From: Amaurobius ferox
Taxonomy: Eukaryota; Arthropoda; Arachnida; Araneae; Amaurobiidae
DNA: 64,000 nt
NCBI GenBank assembly: GCA_951213105.1
Contig: OX578146.1
Span: 111,513,848-111,577,847, forward strand
Direction of reading: 5' to 3'
A program made the translations under genes and the position numbers. Shown in pieces: positions 46,370-57,321 of the stretch. Below the pieces are notes generated by a model. That model searched no databases and was not told where the DNA came from. It saw nothing but the letters and a program-made list of their open reading frames with translations. How positions within the stretch are numbered: position 1 is the first letter of the stretch; every line of letters starts with the position of its first letter.

Positions 46370-46633
46370 TCTGGGACTTTTTATGATAAAATACTGAAAT
46401 TTTGTACATCACCTTATTAGTGTATGGGGCACATTTTACTCATTGGAAATGTTTTTGTACGGGGCCGTATCAAAATTTAAATTGTGTATTTCATAAAATT
46501 TAATTCTCTTGGAAATTTTAATCGATTTCATAAAATTCTGTACCTTTTTTTACGCAAATTTGTAATTTATTATATATGTCTAAGATCAATATTTAAGGAA
46601 TAAAAACCGGGATCATTGTTTTTGGGACACCCA
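46370..46633 (-). repeat. Right terminal inverted repeat of the 44386 element
   Basis: Reverse complement of the left repeat with scattered differences; one base shorter at the extreme end. Confidence 0.85.
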
Positions 46634-47153
46634 TATACATAGTATAAGGTATAAGGAAAGTATTGTGACGGGATCGAAAATTCGAATTCGAGTTTTCGAC
46701 GGGAGAGCACGTTTCAAGCATCCCTGATCACGAATCGAACATTTTGAGGTGATGCGTGTGTGTGTGTGTGTGTGTCAGTGAGTCTGTGGAGACGATATCT
46801 CACGAACGAATGCAGCGATTCAAATGAAATTTGGTGCAAAAATCACAATCCGTGAATAATGGATGCCTATTGTTTTTAAACACAATCGAATGTTCAACCC
46901 CCTCCCCCCCTAAAATTTCGAGTGAAATTTTAGAGAATTCCTTATTTCTCCGTCCATAACGCTTGACGAGATTTTTGCGACGAATTTGGCGGAACGTCGC
47001 CAACTTGGCGACTTTTTAAATGTTGCCAAATTAACGAAACTCTGGCCAAATGTATAAAAATGACGCTAAATCAATGAAATTGATGACTAATTGACGAAAA
47101 TTTAATATCTTGGAAAGAATATAAGTATCTACTATAAGAATAACCTATTTTAT

Positions 47154-47279
47154 TACTTTCCTTATATACATAATGTATAAGGAAAGTATTGTGACGGGGT
47201 CGAAAATTCGAATTCGAGTTTTCGACGGGAGAGCACGTTTCAAGCATCCCTGATCACGAATCAAACATTTTTGAAGTGA

Positions 47280-47331
<52 letters not shown>

Positions 47332-48126
47332 TATGTGTGTATGTGTGTGTGTGTGTCAGTGAGTCTGTGGAGACGATAACTGACGAACGAATGGACCGAT
47401 TCGAACCAAATTTGGTACAAAAACCACAATCCGTAAACACTGGAAGCCTATTGTTTTTATACGCAATCGAATGTTCAGAACCCCCCTAAATTTTCGAATG
47501 AAATTTTGAAAAAATCGTCAAAAAATTAAAACCACTAATAAAGTTACGCAAATAGACATTTCTTATGTAATTTGTCATTAGAAAACGATTGACATAAATT
47601 TTAGAACGCTAACGTGAACTGTTCTCGAGATATTTTACATTTTTTTAAAAAATTATCAAAAAGTCATATAAAATAAAAAGAAAAATATTTCCTATTGAGA
47701 AACATGTTTACTTTTAATATGTAATACCATGCGATAAATTGAGTGACATCCTTCTCGTGGATCTAGCTCGTTCCATTCTTGAAAAAAGATACTTTGAATA
47801 ATACTTTTGTATTTGAACGCCAATAGTCATTTATCTGCTTTAAGAAAAATTTATTTCTTAGTACATAACGCTTGGCGAGATTTTGGCGACGAATTTGGCG
47901 GAATGTCGCGAACTTGGCGACTTTTTTGAAATGTTGCCAAATTAACGAAAATCTCGCCAAATGGATAAAAATGACGCTAAATCAATGAAAATGACGACTA
48001 ATTGTCTAAAATTCAATATCTTGGAAAGAATATTAGTATCTACTACAAGAAAATCCTATTTTTTTACTGTAAAAGTAGTAAATTCATTACATTATATAAG
48101 GAAAGTCATGTGTTGCCCACATCAGA
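47154..48126 (+). mobile_element. Family A hairpin-ended repeat, copy A4 (inserted in A3)
   Basis: Complete copy: tactttccttatatacataa hairpin, (GT)n at 47283-47327, ggcga/tcgcc block near 47870-47960, right end ttatataaggaaagtcatgt, gcccacatcaga. The left flank is A3 sequence aagaataacctatttt and the right flank is the T-run plus actgtaaaag of A3. The target was therefore a run of T, with no duplication visible beyond T residues. Confidence 0.92.
47283..47327. repeat. (GT)n microsatellite inside A4
   Basis: Expanded version of the gtgtgt tract found at the same place in all family A copies. Confidence 0.93.
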
Positions 48127-48344
48127 TTTTTTTTACTGTAAAAGTACTAAATTCATTGCATTATATAAGGAAAGTCATGTGCTGCCCACATCAGATTTTT
48201 TTTTACAGGGTTATCGAAAAGTCTCACAGATCACATTTTTCATTCATATAATGCACCGAGAAATTGCAATATTAGAAATTTTTCAATTAGAGGGGAACTA
48301 AATATATACCATCATAAATATATCTGAAACATCGTCTGCCGTTT

Positions 48345-49293
48345 TTAACACTTTCCAACATAGTTGTAAAGCGTTTATAATTTTTCCATTCTGTCTGTCT
48401 ATGCGTTCGCGCGACAACTACCATAAAATTCACTTTATCAAAATTAAATTTTAATATGTTATTTAGACGGCCTGTGACACATATGAGAATGTAAATGAAT
48501 AATGTCATCCAAATAGTTTCGGATTTAACAAGGTTGAAAAGGTGAAATACATCGAACCCCCATGGGACCTAATTTTTCAAGCATTTTTTAAGCAAAGTTA
48601 AAATTCACAAATTGCTTAGAAAATGTTAGGAAATAGTCAAATTATTACGTGAAATGTGTAAAAAAATGTCAGCAAAATATGTTAGATAGTTTTTAAAGTA
48701 AAAATTGAAGTAACAATTACACCCATGTTATAAGAAGAGATCAAGTGACTCATTTCAAAACAATATATGGTATCCATTTTTCCCTGGTGTAAAAATCATG
48801 ATGTTTGAAGGTCTTTTAAATTTTAGTGTTACATCTCTAAAACAGCTTTATTTTTGCATATTATCTCTATATCTACATTATGTGCCAATGCAATTGCAAT
48901 ATTAATTATAAATGATCACTAAACTTTAATTACTCCTACAACGAAGCCTAATTTCTATATAGCATGCACAATATAAACAAATCAAGCGATTATAAGATGA
49001 GTTGTATAATAATTACTGAATTTATTTTTACTCAAAATTATTTAGCTCTGGAGTCTGAAATAAAGAGATATGAATGAAATATTCATTGATTTTACATAGA
49101 GAAGTAGCCTATTTATAGCATTTTTTTTTGGTGAAGTTTAATTTTCTAAGTATAATAAATGATTGTAGTACCGTGATAATTTAAAAAATATCAGTGCTGA
49201 AAGTATAGCATTTTGGAGATATTTAATTAAAATTGCATTTCAATTGGAAGGGGTTTCATAATCAATGCTTTATGCATGATTGATTTTTCTTGT
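48345..49293 (+). mobile_element. Family C hairpin-ended repeat, copy C5 (diverged)
   Basis: Hairpin end ttaacactttccaacatagt-tgtaaagcgttt, atgcgttcgcgcgacaacta in place of the usual cacgataactgcc, and a far end with ttggaaggggtttcataatc, aatgctttatgcatgattga. Lacks the 24-bp duplication of C2 and C3 and has a single internal unit. Confidence 0.82.
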
Positions 49294-50182
49294 CAATATG
49301 TCGAATGACAATTACAGATCTCTTTTTTATCAATCGAAGAATATGGCGTCTTCCCAGAGTGATAGATTTTTTATTTTAGAGTAATATTTCTCCCTTCAAT
49401 CTTATGAGAGTGTTATTGAAAGGTTTTAGAGGAGTTTATTGAAGAGTGTCGTTACATTTTTCGTAAAGTTCCGATTTCAACCGCAGACTAAAATCAGAAC
49501 TTTACAAAACATGTAAATACTTTAAAAGTTCATATCTCCGAATCTAATACCTGAAAATTAAATCAATTTTTGCGTGTTTTATTGAAAATAGTGCAATATT
49601 TATGAATGTATTAAAATGATTTTAATCATTTATTATTTTATACTATTTTGTTTTGGGAAACAGAAAAATTTTGCCTAAACAAATTTTTACTTCACTTTGC
49701 TTACTTTCACTCAAAATATCTTCTAAACTATAAAAAATAAATATAATCAGTAAATGACAAAAATATGCAACACGAAATCCAGTTTCGAAATCAATAATTT
49801 GTTTCTAGAAAGCTCTTACAATTGAGCAATCGTCTTTTCAAGTTGAAAAAGATTGAAAATTTTCTGTTTAAGTTTGTAATACTTTTATCTCGAAAACTGA
49901 AAGTGGTATAAACATTAAACAAGCAACGTAGTTGCCTTTGTACTTACTTACTTGTGCTACTTAGTTGCAAGCAACTTAGATAGCCATTTGAAATCCAATC
50001 AGTTTCTTGGTTTTCGAAATATAGTTGTTTAAATTTCGATATTTTAATATTTATAACTATTTTAAAAAAGTGTTTTTAATTTCAATATTTTAGCTAGTTA
50101 TGTACAATAAGCGAGCGACCTTTAGCCTATCGATAACTAGAAGGATATATATAAATGTAACTTCATTGGAGTTTTATTTTTG
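49294..50182. other. No gene identified
   Basis: Around 49930-49985 short acttacttacttgtgctact and gttgcaagcaacttag stretches stand out but fit no known element. No coding frame. Confidence 0.4.
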
Positions 50183-50740
50183 AGAAGTTATTTAAGCAAA
50201 ACCATTTCTGCTCCATTGGTAAAATGCCACCGCCTATTGTGTTTATTGTGTTGGTCATCTTTTCGAAAGTGCTATAAAAGAGTCTTAATGTTTTGCTAAC
50301 AAAATCATGAAATGAAACATCTTAGACGACACGTTCGCAGTAGTTTCTCTGCACAGTAGTAAGAATATTAAAACCAATTCTATGTTGTAAACTTTCCGAT
50401 AATTCCTCCCTCAAACCACCTGAACATTTTAATTTCGGTTTTTAACTCATTTTATGAGGAGTTATTTACGCGAAACCATTTCTGTTCCATCGGTAAAAAG
50501 CCACCGCCGATTGTTTTTTTCTGTGATGGTGATCTTTTCGAGAGCACGATAAATGTGTTTCAAAAGGTCTTAAAAATGCTCTGCCAACAAAATCAGGAAA
50601 TGAAAAATCTTAGGAAAGAAAGACGTTCTCTGTCTAATAGTTTCTCTGCACAGTAGAAATAATATAAAAACCAGTTCAATGTTATAAATTTTCCGATAAT
50701 TCCTCTTTCAAACCACTCGAACCTTTGAATTCCGGTATTC
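50183..50740. repeat. Tandem duplication, ~274-bp unit
   Basis: Two diverged copies share accatttctgctccattggt / accatttctgttccatcggt (50201 and 50475), gccaccgcc-attgt, gtagtttctctgcacagtag / aatagtttctctgcacagta and ttccgataattcctc. Not found elsewhere in the window and not coding. Confidence 0.85.
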
Positions 50741-50831
50741 ATCTAGCAATGTTTGGTAAGGGCACCCCATACAGAATTCCTCTTTATAAGGGGACACGCA
50801 CATGTTTTGGCTATTACTTTTTTGCTACTGC

Positions 50832-50960
50832 TTCTGGTGAATATTTCATGAGACGTTCCACAACTGGCTCATTACCCATGTAAAACAGACTAATGAAAAA
50901 TCCAGAATATTGTTGTTAAACTAAGCAGGTTGTGGGAAAAATAAATCTTGTTTGTGAAAA
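50832..50960 (-). pseudogene. Ankyrin-like fragment 1
   Basis: The minus strand reads GFFISLFYMGNEPVVERLMK followed by YSPEAVAKK. Compare fragments 2 and 3, which share LINxLYxxNExxxxxxMKYS. The L-x-x-GN-x-x-VVE-L-x-KY pattern is that of an ankyrin repeat. It is too short to be a gene and lacks an identifiable start. It could be a remnant of a multi-copy ankyrin-repeat gene or of a repeat containing one. Confidence 0.4.
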
Positions 50961-51599
50961 TGTGATATGGATTTCAGAACATTTCTGGCTGAATTTTCTG
51001 GTATCGAACTGCCGAACAATCGATTTCCAGAAAATAATTCAACAAAATGATTAAATTAAAACACAACCTTATATGCTCACACATTCCGCTCATAAGGGGC
51101 GCTAGGATAGCGACAAAAATTAGGACTACGCTTACATTATAAAGGATACCTAGGAAATCCCTTAAAGACCCTTCAGTAACTTTCTAAGGAAACTTCCATT
51201 TATGTACATGTCGAGTCCATCTACAGTAAAGCTACCATTCCCGATCAAATAAAAGTGATTACAGTGCCTCTAGCGGCAAAATTGAAAAGTTATCGTTTGA
51301 ACGTGACAACAAAGCGAGATAAACAGTAAAAGTCAATTACAAAGATGACCGCATCTCCGTCACATTTCCTTCATGATTTACTCTGTACCGTGCCTAGAAT
51401 TGTTTCACATTAAAAACCAATGGAATTATTTGACTTTCTGATGAAATATTGTAAGTGCTAAGAGAATATTATCCCCGTCATTTCGGAATTTATTTCAAGT
51501 AAGAAAATTCAGCCATGATGAACATATGCCTCCTATCAATGTCGTCGGTATTTCATACTTCAGATTTGTACTGTACCATTTATCTAGTCCAGAAGTCGA
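50961..51599. other. No gene identified
   Basis: Slightly less AT-rich than average; no motif recognised in the minus-strand continuation of the LINE fragment. Confidence 0.35.
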
Positions 51600-52570
51600 C
51601 ACCATTTTCCCATCCGCGAGCATTCACAGTCATCAAAATGGTCTTGCCAATACTCGATAAGGAATACATCAGTGATAACTTGGAAGGCGACACCGACCAT
51701 TATGTTTTCTCGGGAGCCGCTGTGACGAAGCAAAAGAATCTCGCTGATAAAGCTCATCGTTTAGAAGATAAGTTTCAAAGGACACTTTGTCAGTAAGTAA
51801 TCGATCTTATATTGCTCGAAATTCGTCTCTGGTGGTAGCATCAAATATGAAAAGAGCTCTCAAGTCACCCGTGGGAGAGAGGGCTAACAATTTTAAGCTT
51901 GCAAGCTTGCTAGATATTCATGCCAATTAGCTGAAGGGATGATGTAAAGGGGGACATCAGTTTTTAAGCTTATTACTCGAATCCATAGCATTAGCCGCAT
52001 CAGGAGCAGGGACTTTCGAGTCAAGCACGGGCTTGACGGTCGACAGTTGAACGGGCGGCACGTATTAAGCACACGTTCAGTGTGCCTTTTTTTGCATAGT
52101 CTGAAAACCATCTTCATCAATTAATGGGTGTTTTCTCTTCTTGGTCTTAACACTAGGAGTAGTGGTAAAGGAAGGGCCATTGATAGCAATAGAGATCGTA
52201 GATTGTTGAGTGACAATGTCCTCATAAGAAGAACTTAGAAGACGCTCACCTGAAATGGTGTTGGCTTGAATGCTGTATCCGGCGCGTTTGAGCGTAGCCC
52301 CAATATTTGCAGCTCTGTCTTTGAGCTGATGAAATATATCATCAGTCTCTGAGAGATTCGGCAAAATATCCATCATCTCATCGTACTTTTCCCTAGTTTT
52401 CTCCAAATCAGCATTGAATTATTGCAAAGTGCCTTATATGAAACACGAACTGAAATACTTGTAAATGGCTTTTTGTACTTTCTAAAATCCTCTAAGCATT
52501 TATCCATGCCGGATGTCTTTATAAATTCAAGAAACGAACCATCTACAAGTTGACCAGAGCTGGAAGACAT
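51600..52570 (-). pseudogene. LINE ORF1 (gag-like, pre-C2HC region), degenerate
   Basis: Starts at ATG 52570 with MSSSSGQLVDGSFLEFIK. It runs to a frameshift near 52410 (ALCNNS...), then EKTREKYDEMMDILPNLSE and a long polar stretch ending KTKKRKHPLIDEDGFQTM. After stops it gives VPPVQLSTVKPVLDSK, ANWHEYLASL, LKLLALSPTGDLRALFIFD, TTRDEFRAI and LLTDKVSFETYLLNDELYQ. The DEDGFQ motif, a proline-rich linker, then NWHEYL and F-x-TYxLxDE match the pre-C2HC part of gag-like ORF1 proteins of Jockey-type LINEs. The zinc knuckles and ORF2 do not follow. Only the 5' part is present, unusual for LINE insertions, so a later deletion or rearrangement removed the rest. Confidence 0.72.
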
Positions 52571-54464
52571 GGATAGACAATCCTGGACAAGAACACTTTC
52601 AGAACAAATGTATTGAATATATGTAGTGACTAGCTTATTTTCCGAAATATAATCCTATCGAAAATGTTTAGAATGCCTTCGAGGGAGCTGTCTGCCAATC
52701 TATCCTCTCCCACCACCCTACAGAACTGCCAACTGCACTTATACAATTAAAGTAATCATTGTCCTTTTACCCTAAATCACTTGACTGAGGGAATGAAATG
52801 CCGGTGTCCAGCCAGTATAAGTTACTGGGAGGGGGCATATTCTATATTGAATATCACTTAGTCTCTCTGTGCATTATTCAGAATAGTCGCCTTCTCTAAG
52901 CACCATTCTGTTGCAGTAATTAAGGGGTAAATAACACACTTACATGTACATGTTCTGTTTCCTTAAAGTTTGTATCACTAAATAACTCATCGAAGTATTT
53001 TCCTGGGAAATTTGTAGATCGGTGCCGAACTTCATGATTTCTGTAAGATTTACTATTCTTTACTTTTGGAGGGCAGTGGTTATACCCCCTCTAATAATTG
53101 CAAAAGGAATCTTTTTCTTTAATATAACAGCTCATGCAAGGATTACGGATGGCTGCGGCGACCCTGCTATTTGTAAGAAATAATTCGAATTAGAAATCAT
53201 AACAATTATGTTGAATTAACAATTATTTAGAAAATATCCATAAAATGGGCACAGAAGTATAAATATGGGCCCTAAGTATGGGCGCAAATCTGCCTGTCCA
53301 AAAGTCCACCCAATAGGTGATAAGTCAAAAGAAGGATGGTATGGTTCGTCTGGTTGCCATTTTATTCAGATTTAAATTGGGTGGCATTGTTCCAGTCCTC
53401 CAAACAGTAACTTTACACCTTCAGATAGGTCATATGGTCTGAAAAATCCCCCTAACGTACCTATAGTTTCTCAAATGTCTTAAAAATTGCTTAAATTTTA
53501 TAGCTGTTTTTTATATTTCTTTGGAGAGAATGTACCAGGGATTAATAATAATTACCCATTTTCTAACTAAGTAGATAAATGAGATTGGAACAGGTCCATA
53601 TTATTATCCTTAGCACTGGGCAAATAAAGTACATAAACCCTAAGCCCGAATTAACTCATGATGGTATCAAAGCGTACTACCCCGAATTGCCTCGAGATAG
53701 TACGTTATAAAGTTAAATATTATATATTCAGCATATATTGTATCTCTGTACATCTAAACGGCTGTTCATTTGCGTCCAGACCTACATACCGTTTTTGAAT
53801 TATGATATAATTTTATAACTCGTAAACCCAGCATGCTTCTAAATGAAACATTTTAAACAAATTTAATTATCTGATTTTTCTACAATTTCTAGATGAAGTT
53901 CTAAAGTGAATAAAAAACATTTAAGCTTGATTTTCAACAGAGATATGTTACCCTGTTTTTAATTGCAATTCATATTTCTAAAATATTCGTAAACATTTTT
54001 TAACTTTTACTTTTTATTTAATTATTCTTCTAATCTATATTTTATACACGTTTTAACATTTGCTATCTGCGGTGCCCACAGCTATAGAGGTTAATTTTTA
54101 GCTGTCACTTTTTAAGAGTAAATTATTTAGAAGGCATTTTTTATCAACTATAATTAATGATAGATAAGCTCGCTGCGCGGATGCAAAAAATCTTCGAATG
54201 CTAAGTACTTAACTAATTCACAAAAAGAAATATCGTATTATAAAAAATGCTGTTTTTACCTTAGGTAGAGTAGTCACATGATGGATGCCCGTAATTATTT
54301 AAAAGTCCAATTATCTTTCCCCATCCACATTTTGTATAATTATTCGTATACAACTGTATGCAGCTCATCGTTTTTAAAGTTTCAATCTTTTCGCAAAGTT
54401 AAATAAAATGCATAAAATGGCTGTTTATTGGACGTGATTGTCTATTATTAATCTAATACATATA
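52571..54464. other. Mostly unassigned; contains one SINE-tail fragment
   Basis: The first ~200 bp may include the LINE 5' untranslated region. Otherwise only the SINE fragment at 53368-53445 is recognisable. Confidence 0.4.
53368..53445 (+). mobile_element. SINE 3'-end fragment
   Basis: agatttaaattgggtggcat, cagtaactttacaccttcag and aggtcatatggtctg follow the order of the body end and tail of the SINEs at 56237 and 59881. Head absent. Confidence 0.65.
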
Positions 54465-55572
54465 GAGGGTGTTTATAAACTGTTTTGACAAAATAAGAGA
54501 GGTGATAATACCCATCAAAACGAACAGTATTTACTATGAGACCTAGGGTCGTATTTCACTCTTGAGTGTCAGATAAGCGTAAAGTTAAAGTTGAACTTTT
54601 AACAGTGAAAATAAGGAGAATTAACGCGTGGTCATAAGTTGCAGAATCCCATTTATTTACACCAGAGAAAGATTCAAAGTAGATGCTCAAAGTGACGGCC
54701 AAGGGTGCTGTTGCACAATTCACACCGGCGAATGAACGACTGGTGCACTCTCTCGAAGAGACCTGGTGTCGTGTTTATCCTCTCCGCTGCAACAACAATT
54801 CTCGCGGCGAAATTTTTTACGGAGCCCACAGGCGTCTCGTAGACCAATGAATTTATGTGCCCCCAGACGATGTCCAGTGGGTTGAGGTCTTGTGAGCGTG
54901 GAAGCCAAGCCACAGGTCCACTCCACCGTCCGGGATATGTGGCATTCAAGAAGTGTTGGACCGCACTGGAAAAGTGTACTGAGGCTCCATCATGCAACAA
55001 CCACATGGCTCGCTGTGTGGTGAGCATAACAGCTTGCAATAAACCGGGCAACACATGCTCCAGGAAGACACGGTACGCTGCGTCGATCAAACGCTCGGGC
55101 AACATGTAAGTGAGAACCAGGCAATAACCTAGGATACCTGCCCAGATGTTCACGGCAAATCTCTGCTGGTGTTTACGAGGGGCAGTGACGTGGGGATTGC
55201 TTTTAGCAAAGACGTGTGCATTGCGAGTGTTGAAAATGCCTCCTCGGGTAAACGAGGCCTCATCACTGAATACCAGTAGGGCAGGAAACTGCGGATTGTT
55301 AATTATAATCTGGAGCATCCACCTCACAAACTCTAGCCGGCAGGGATAATTATCTGCGTTTAAAGATTGAACCTTTTGCATGAGGAAGGGGTGCATGCGT
55401 GCCTCATGTACAACATTCCACACCGTATTGCGACACACACCAATGTCGGCTGCAACCGCTCGCGTGCCTGTGGAAGGAGCTGCTGCAACTCACTTCAAGA
55501 CAAGCTCTTCCATTTCCGGCGTCCGCACACTTCGTGTACGTTCCTCTCGCTCTTGGAAAAGCAAACGAGCCG

Positions 55573-55581
55573 GTTTACCGC
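55573..55581. repeat. Target-site duplication, left copy (9 bp)
   Basis: gtttaccgc, matching gttttccgc at 57313-57321 with one difference. The transposase codons on either side (LRK | TGSF) join correctly when the insert and one copy are removed. Confidence 0.8.
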
Positions 55582-56236
55582 ACTAGCATCTCAATCCTGC
55601 GGTCATTCCCAATGGGAAACAAAATCCGGCGCAATGCGCATGCTCACGGACTGTCCCCTCCAGTGCTTCAATATTTCGTCAAGGGGTGATATAAATAGTG
55701 TCGAAAGCCCAGACCATTCGGCTCGTCCAAGGACTTAGAGCAGCAAGATGAGTGGCCGAATATAAATAGTGTGGAAAACCCAGGCCGTCCGACTCATGCA
55801 GAGAACTTGAGCAACTATTTGGACGACCGGAGATATAAATAGTGTGCAGAAGCTGAAAAGCTGACAGTCTGACATGCTTCCCAATTACAGTTTTACGATT
55901 AAAATTATAAAAATGCGACCCAAAATGTACAGCATTGCATCCCAATGAGAATATTTACGAATATGTACAGTGTTTGTTACCTTGGATTTTAATGTTCGTT
56001 CTGAGATTTTACGATTTTTAGGCATTGGAATTTGTAATGTAATGGTTGAATGGTAAACAGAACGATTAACTGCCCTCTATTTTTTAAATTCTAATCCGAT
56101 TTTAAATGTATGGTAAAGGAAAGTTTTATTTTAAATAATATAATATTTTATGATTTCGTAATTTATACACTTGAAAATTACATTCGTAATTTTACACACA
56201 AGCGGAAAAAAAGGTATTTTCTTATCGCTACCTATG

Positions 56237-56623
56237 TTGTTGTTGTTGAGACCCAGACCGTCCGACCTACCAGAAAGGTGTAAGGTAACTGTATGGACGG
56301 CCGGGAAGTGCCACCCAATTTAGACCGGAACCCAGTGGGGGGAGGCATCCACAGGGACCGTACCCTCCTTCCCCTACCACCAACCTCTCGGAAGGACTTA
56401 CGGACCCACATGTTTAACGTGATCGTACTCCGCATGAACACGGCGGCATTTGTGGTAGCGTGCAAATCTAGCGCGCAAACCACGGGGATACCGCACCCGA
56501 GATGGCCAACAGCACGCGGTGTTCCGAGGTGGTCACCCACCAAGTACTAACCGCGCCCGATGCTGCTTGACTTCGGTGATCTAACGAGAACCGGTGTTTT
56601 CAGCACGGTACGGCCGTTGGCCC
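56237..56623 (-). mobile_element. SINE with 5S rRNA head, 14-bp target-site duplication
   Basis: Flanked by identical tatcgctacctatg at 56223-56236 and 56624-56637. On the minus strand it starts with a 5S rRNA-derived head (56505-56621) followed by a ~190-bp body and a tail: tggtaggtcggacggtctgg, gtctcaacaacaacaacaa. The (CAA)n 3' end and long flanking duplication are hallmarks of LINE-mediated retrotransposition. The body segment at 56317-56412 (acatgtgggtccgtaagtcc, ttccgagaggttggtgg, actgggttccggtctaaatt) also occurs in the tRNA-headed SINE at 59881. Such 5S-headed SINEs are known as SINE3-type. Confidence 0.92.
56505..56621 (-). rRNA. 5S rRNA-derived sequence (SINE head, not a gene)
   Basis: 117 nt closely following arthropod 5S rRNA from gccaacggccgtaccgtgct to gtgctgttggc, including gatcaccgaagtcaagcag and the C-box-like ggttagtacttgg. 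Relative to typical 5S it lacks one base in the ttgg(a)tgggtgacc segment and differs at tcgttagatcacc. The internal promoter is largely kept. It lies inside a retrotransposed SINE, so it is not a functional rRNA gene. Confidence 0.88.
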
Positions 56624-57312
56624 TATCGCTACCTATGTGAAGTTATTCAATTGCAAGTTTACTTTAATTCCTGTGTCTCAGTTGTGAATTAAGCATGAAT
56701 TTTAAGAGAGGGGGGGGGCGATTTGCATGAACATATTACTTTGCGAGTTAATAGCGTTGTGTAAACAAACCTCTTAGTGCTGTAATACATAATGATAAGC
56801 TACTGGGGGAGGAATACCTCCAGGCGCGGATATCGCCCCCTCTCCCGACATGTTTGAGTGTCGCATTTAACACTATTTTTTAATATTCTGTACCTAAAAC
56901 ATTGATAGATAGGCAACGGCATCCCCCCTCCTGGAGAGGGAAAATAGAGGGCAGTTCATCGTTCTGTTTACCATTCAACCATTACATTACAATTTCCAAT
57001 GCCTAAAAATCGTAAAATCTCAGAACGAACATTAAAATCCAAGGTAACACTGTACATATTCGTAAATATTCTCATTGGGATGCAATGCTGTACATTTTGG
57101 ATCGCATTTTTATAATTTTAATCGTAAAACTGTAATTGGGCAGCATGTCAGACTGTCAGCCGCGATCAGACTGTCAGCTTTTCAGCTTCTGCACACTATT
57201 TATATCACCCCTTGACGAAATATTGAAGCACTGGAGGGGACAATCCGTGAGCATGCGCATTGCGCCGGATTTTGTTTTCCATTGGGAATGACCGCAGGAT
57301 TGAGATGTTAGT

Positions 57313-57321
57313 GTTTTCCGC
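57313..57321. repeat. Target-site duplication, right copy (9 bp)
   Basis: gttttccgc; see 55573-55581. Confidence 0.8.

Larger units (their letters stand above)
44386..46633 (-). mobile_element. Mariner-like element with ~265-bp terminal inverted repeats, TA duplication
   Basis: Ends cagggtgtcccaaaaaca and tgttttttgggacaccca, flanked by TA (44384-44385 and 46634-46635). Removing the element and one TA restores the family A sequence ccttatatacat. The inverted repeats run about 265 bp inward and still match at aaaatttcagaattttatca / tgataaaatactgaaatttt. The element holds one degenerate transposase gene on the minus strand. The ~450 bp between the gene start and the right repeat is slightly GC-rich without an identified function. 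Length is about 2.25 kb. Confidence 0.92.
44373..48195 (+). mobile_element. Family A element A3, split by two later insertions
   Basis: The hairpin end starts at 44373 (tactttccttata), is broken by the mariner-like element at 44386-46633, and resumes at 46634 with tatacatagtataaggtata. The interior continues to 47149, with an internal deletion near 46935 that removes ~400 bp present in other copies. It is then broken again by A4 (47154-48126). The last part (48127-48195) is actgtaaaagtactaaattc, then aaggaaagtcatgtgctgcc and cacatcaga: exactly the sequence expected to follow tctactataagaataaccta before the break. Confidence 0.85.
55582..57312. mobile_element. Palindromic (foldback/MULE-like) element with 9-bp duplication
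   Basis: Long inverted arms, 55582-56084 and 56941-57312. They begin actagcatctcaatcctgcg and its complement, and pair through aatgcgcatgctcacgga, gaaatattgaagcactgg, tgatataaatagtgt, tctcattgggatgcaatgct and gaacgattaactgccctcta. The left arm is ~130 bp longer because a unit with atataaatagtgt-gaaa-cccag is repeated in it (about 55690-55840). The right arm has a small duplication of cagactgtcagc. Arms of hundreds of bases plus a 9-bp target duplication fit Mutator-like elements best, but no transposase is present. The centre holds the 5S-headed SINE. Confidence 0.88.

Noticed and set aside
51515..51796. Plus-strand 93-codon frame with an ATG in good context (51638) and a GTAAGT donor at 51793, resembling a host exon
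   Set aside because: The minus strand of the same interval continues the LINE ORF1 reading (TTRDEFRAI, DKVSFETYLLNDELYQ), so the frame is antisense to LINE debris.
55367..55738. Plus-strand frames of up to 123 codons
   Set aside because: Antisense to the transposase pseudogene and the arm of the palindromic element; no independent support.
56505..56621. Functional 5S rRNA gene
   Set aside because: It is the head of a SINE with its own target-site duplication, has a base deletion and substitutions, and lacks tandem neighbours or a T-run terminator at its 3' end.
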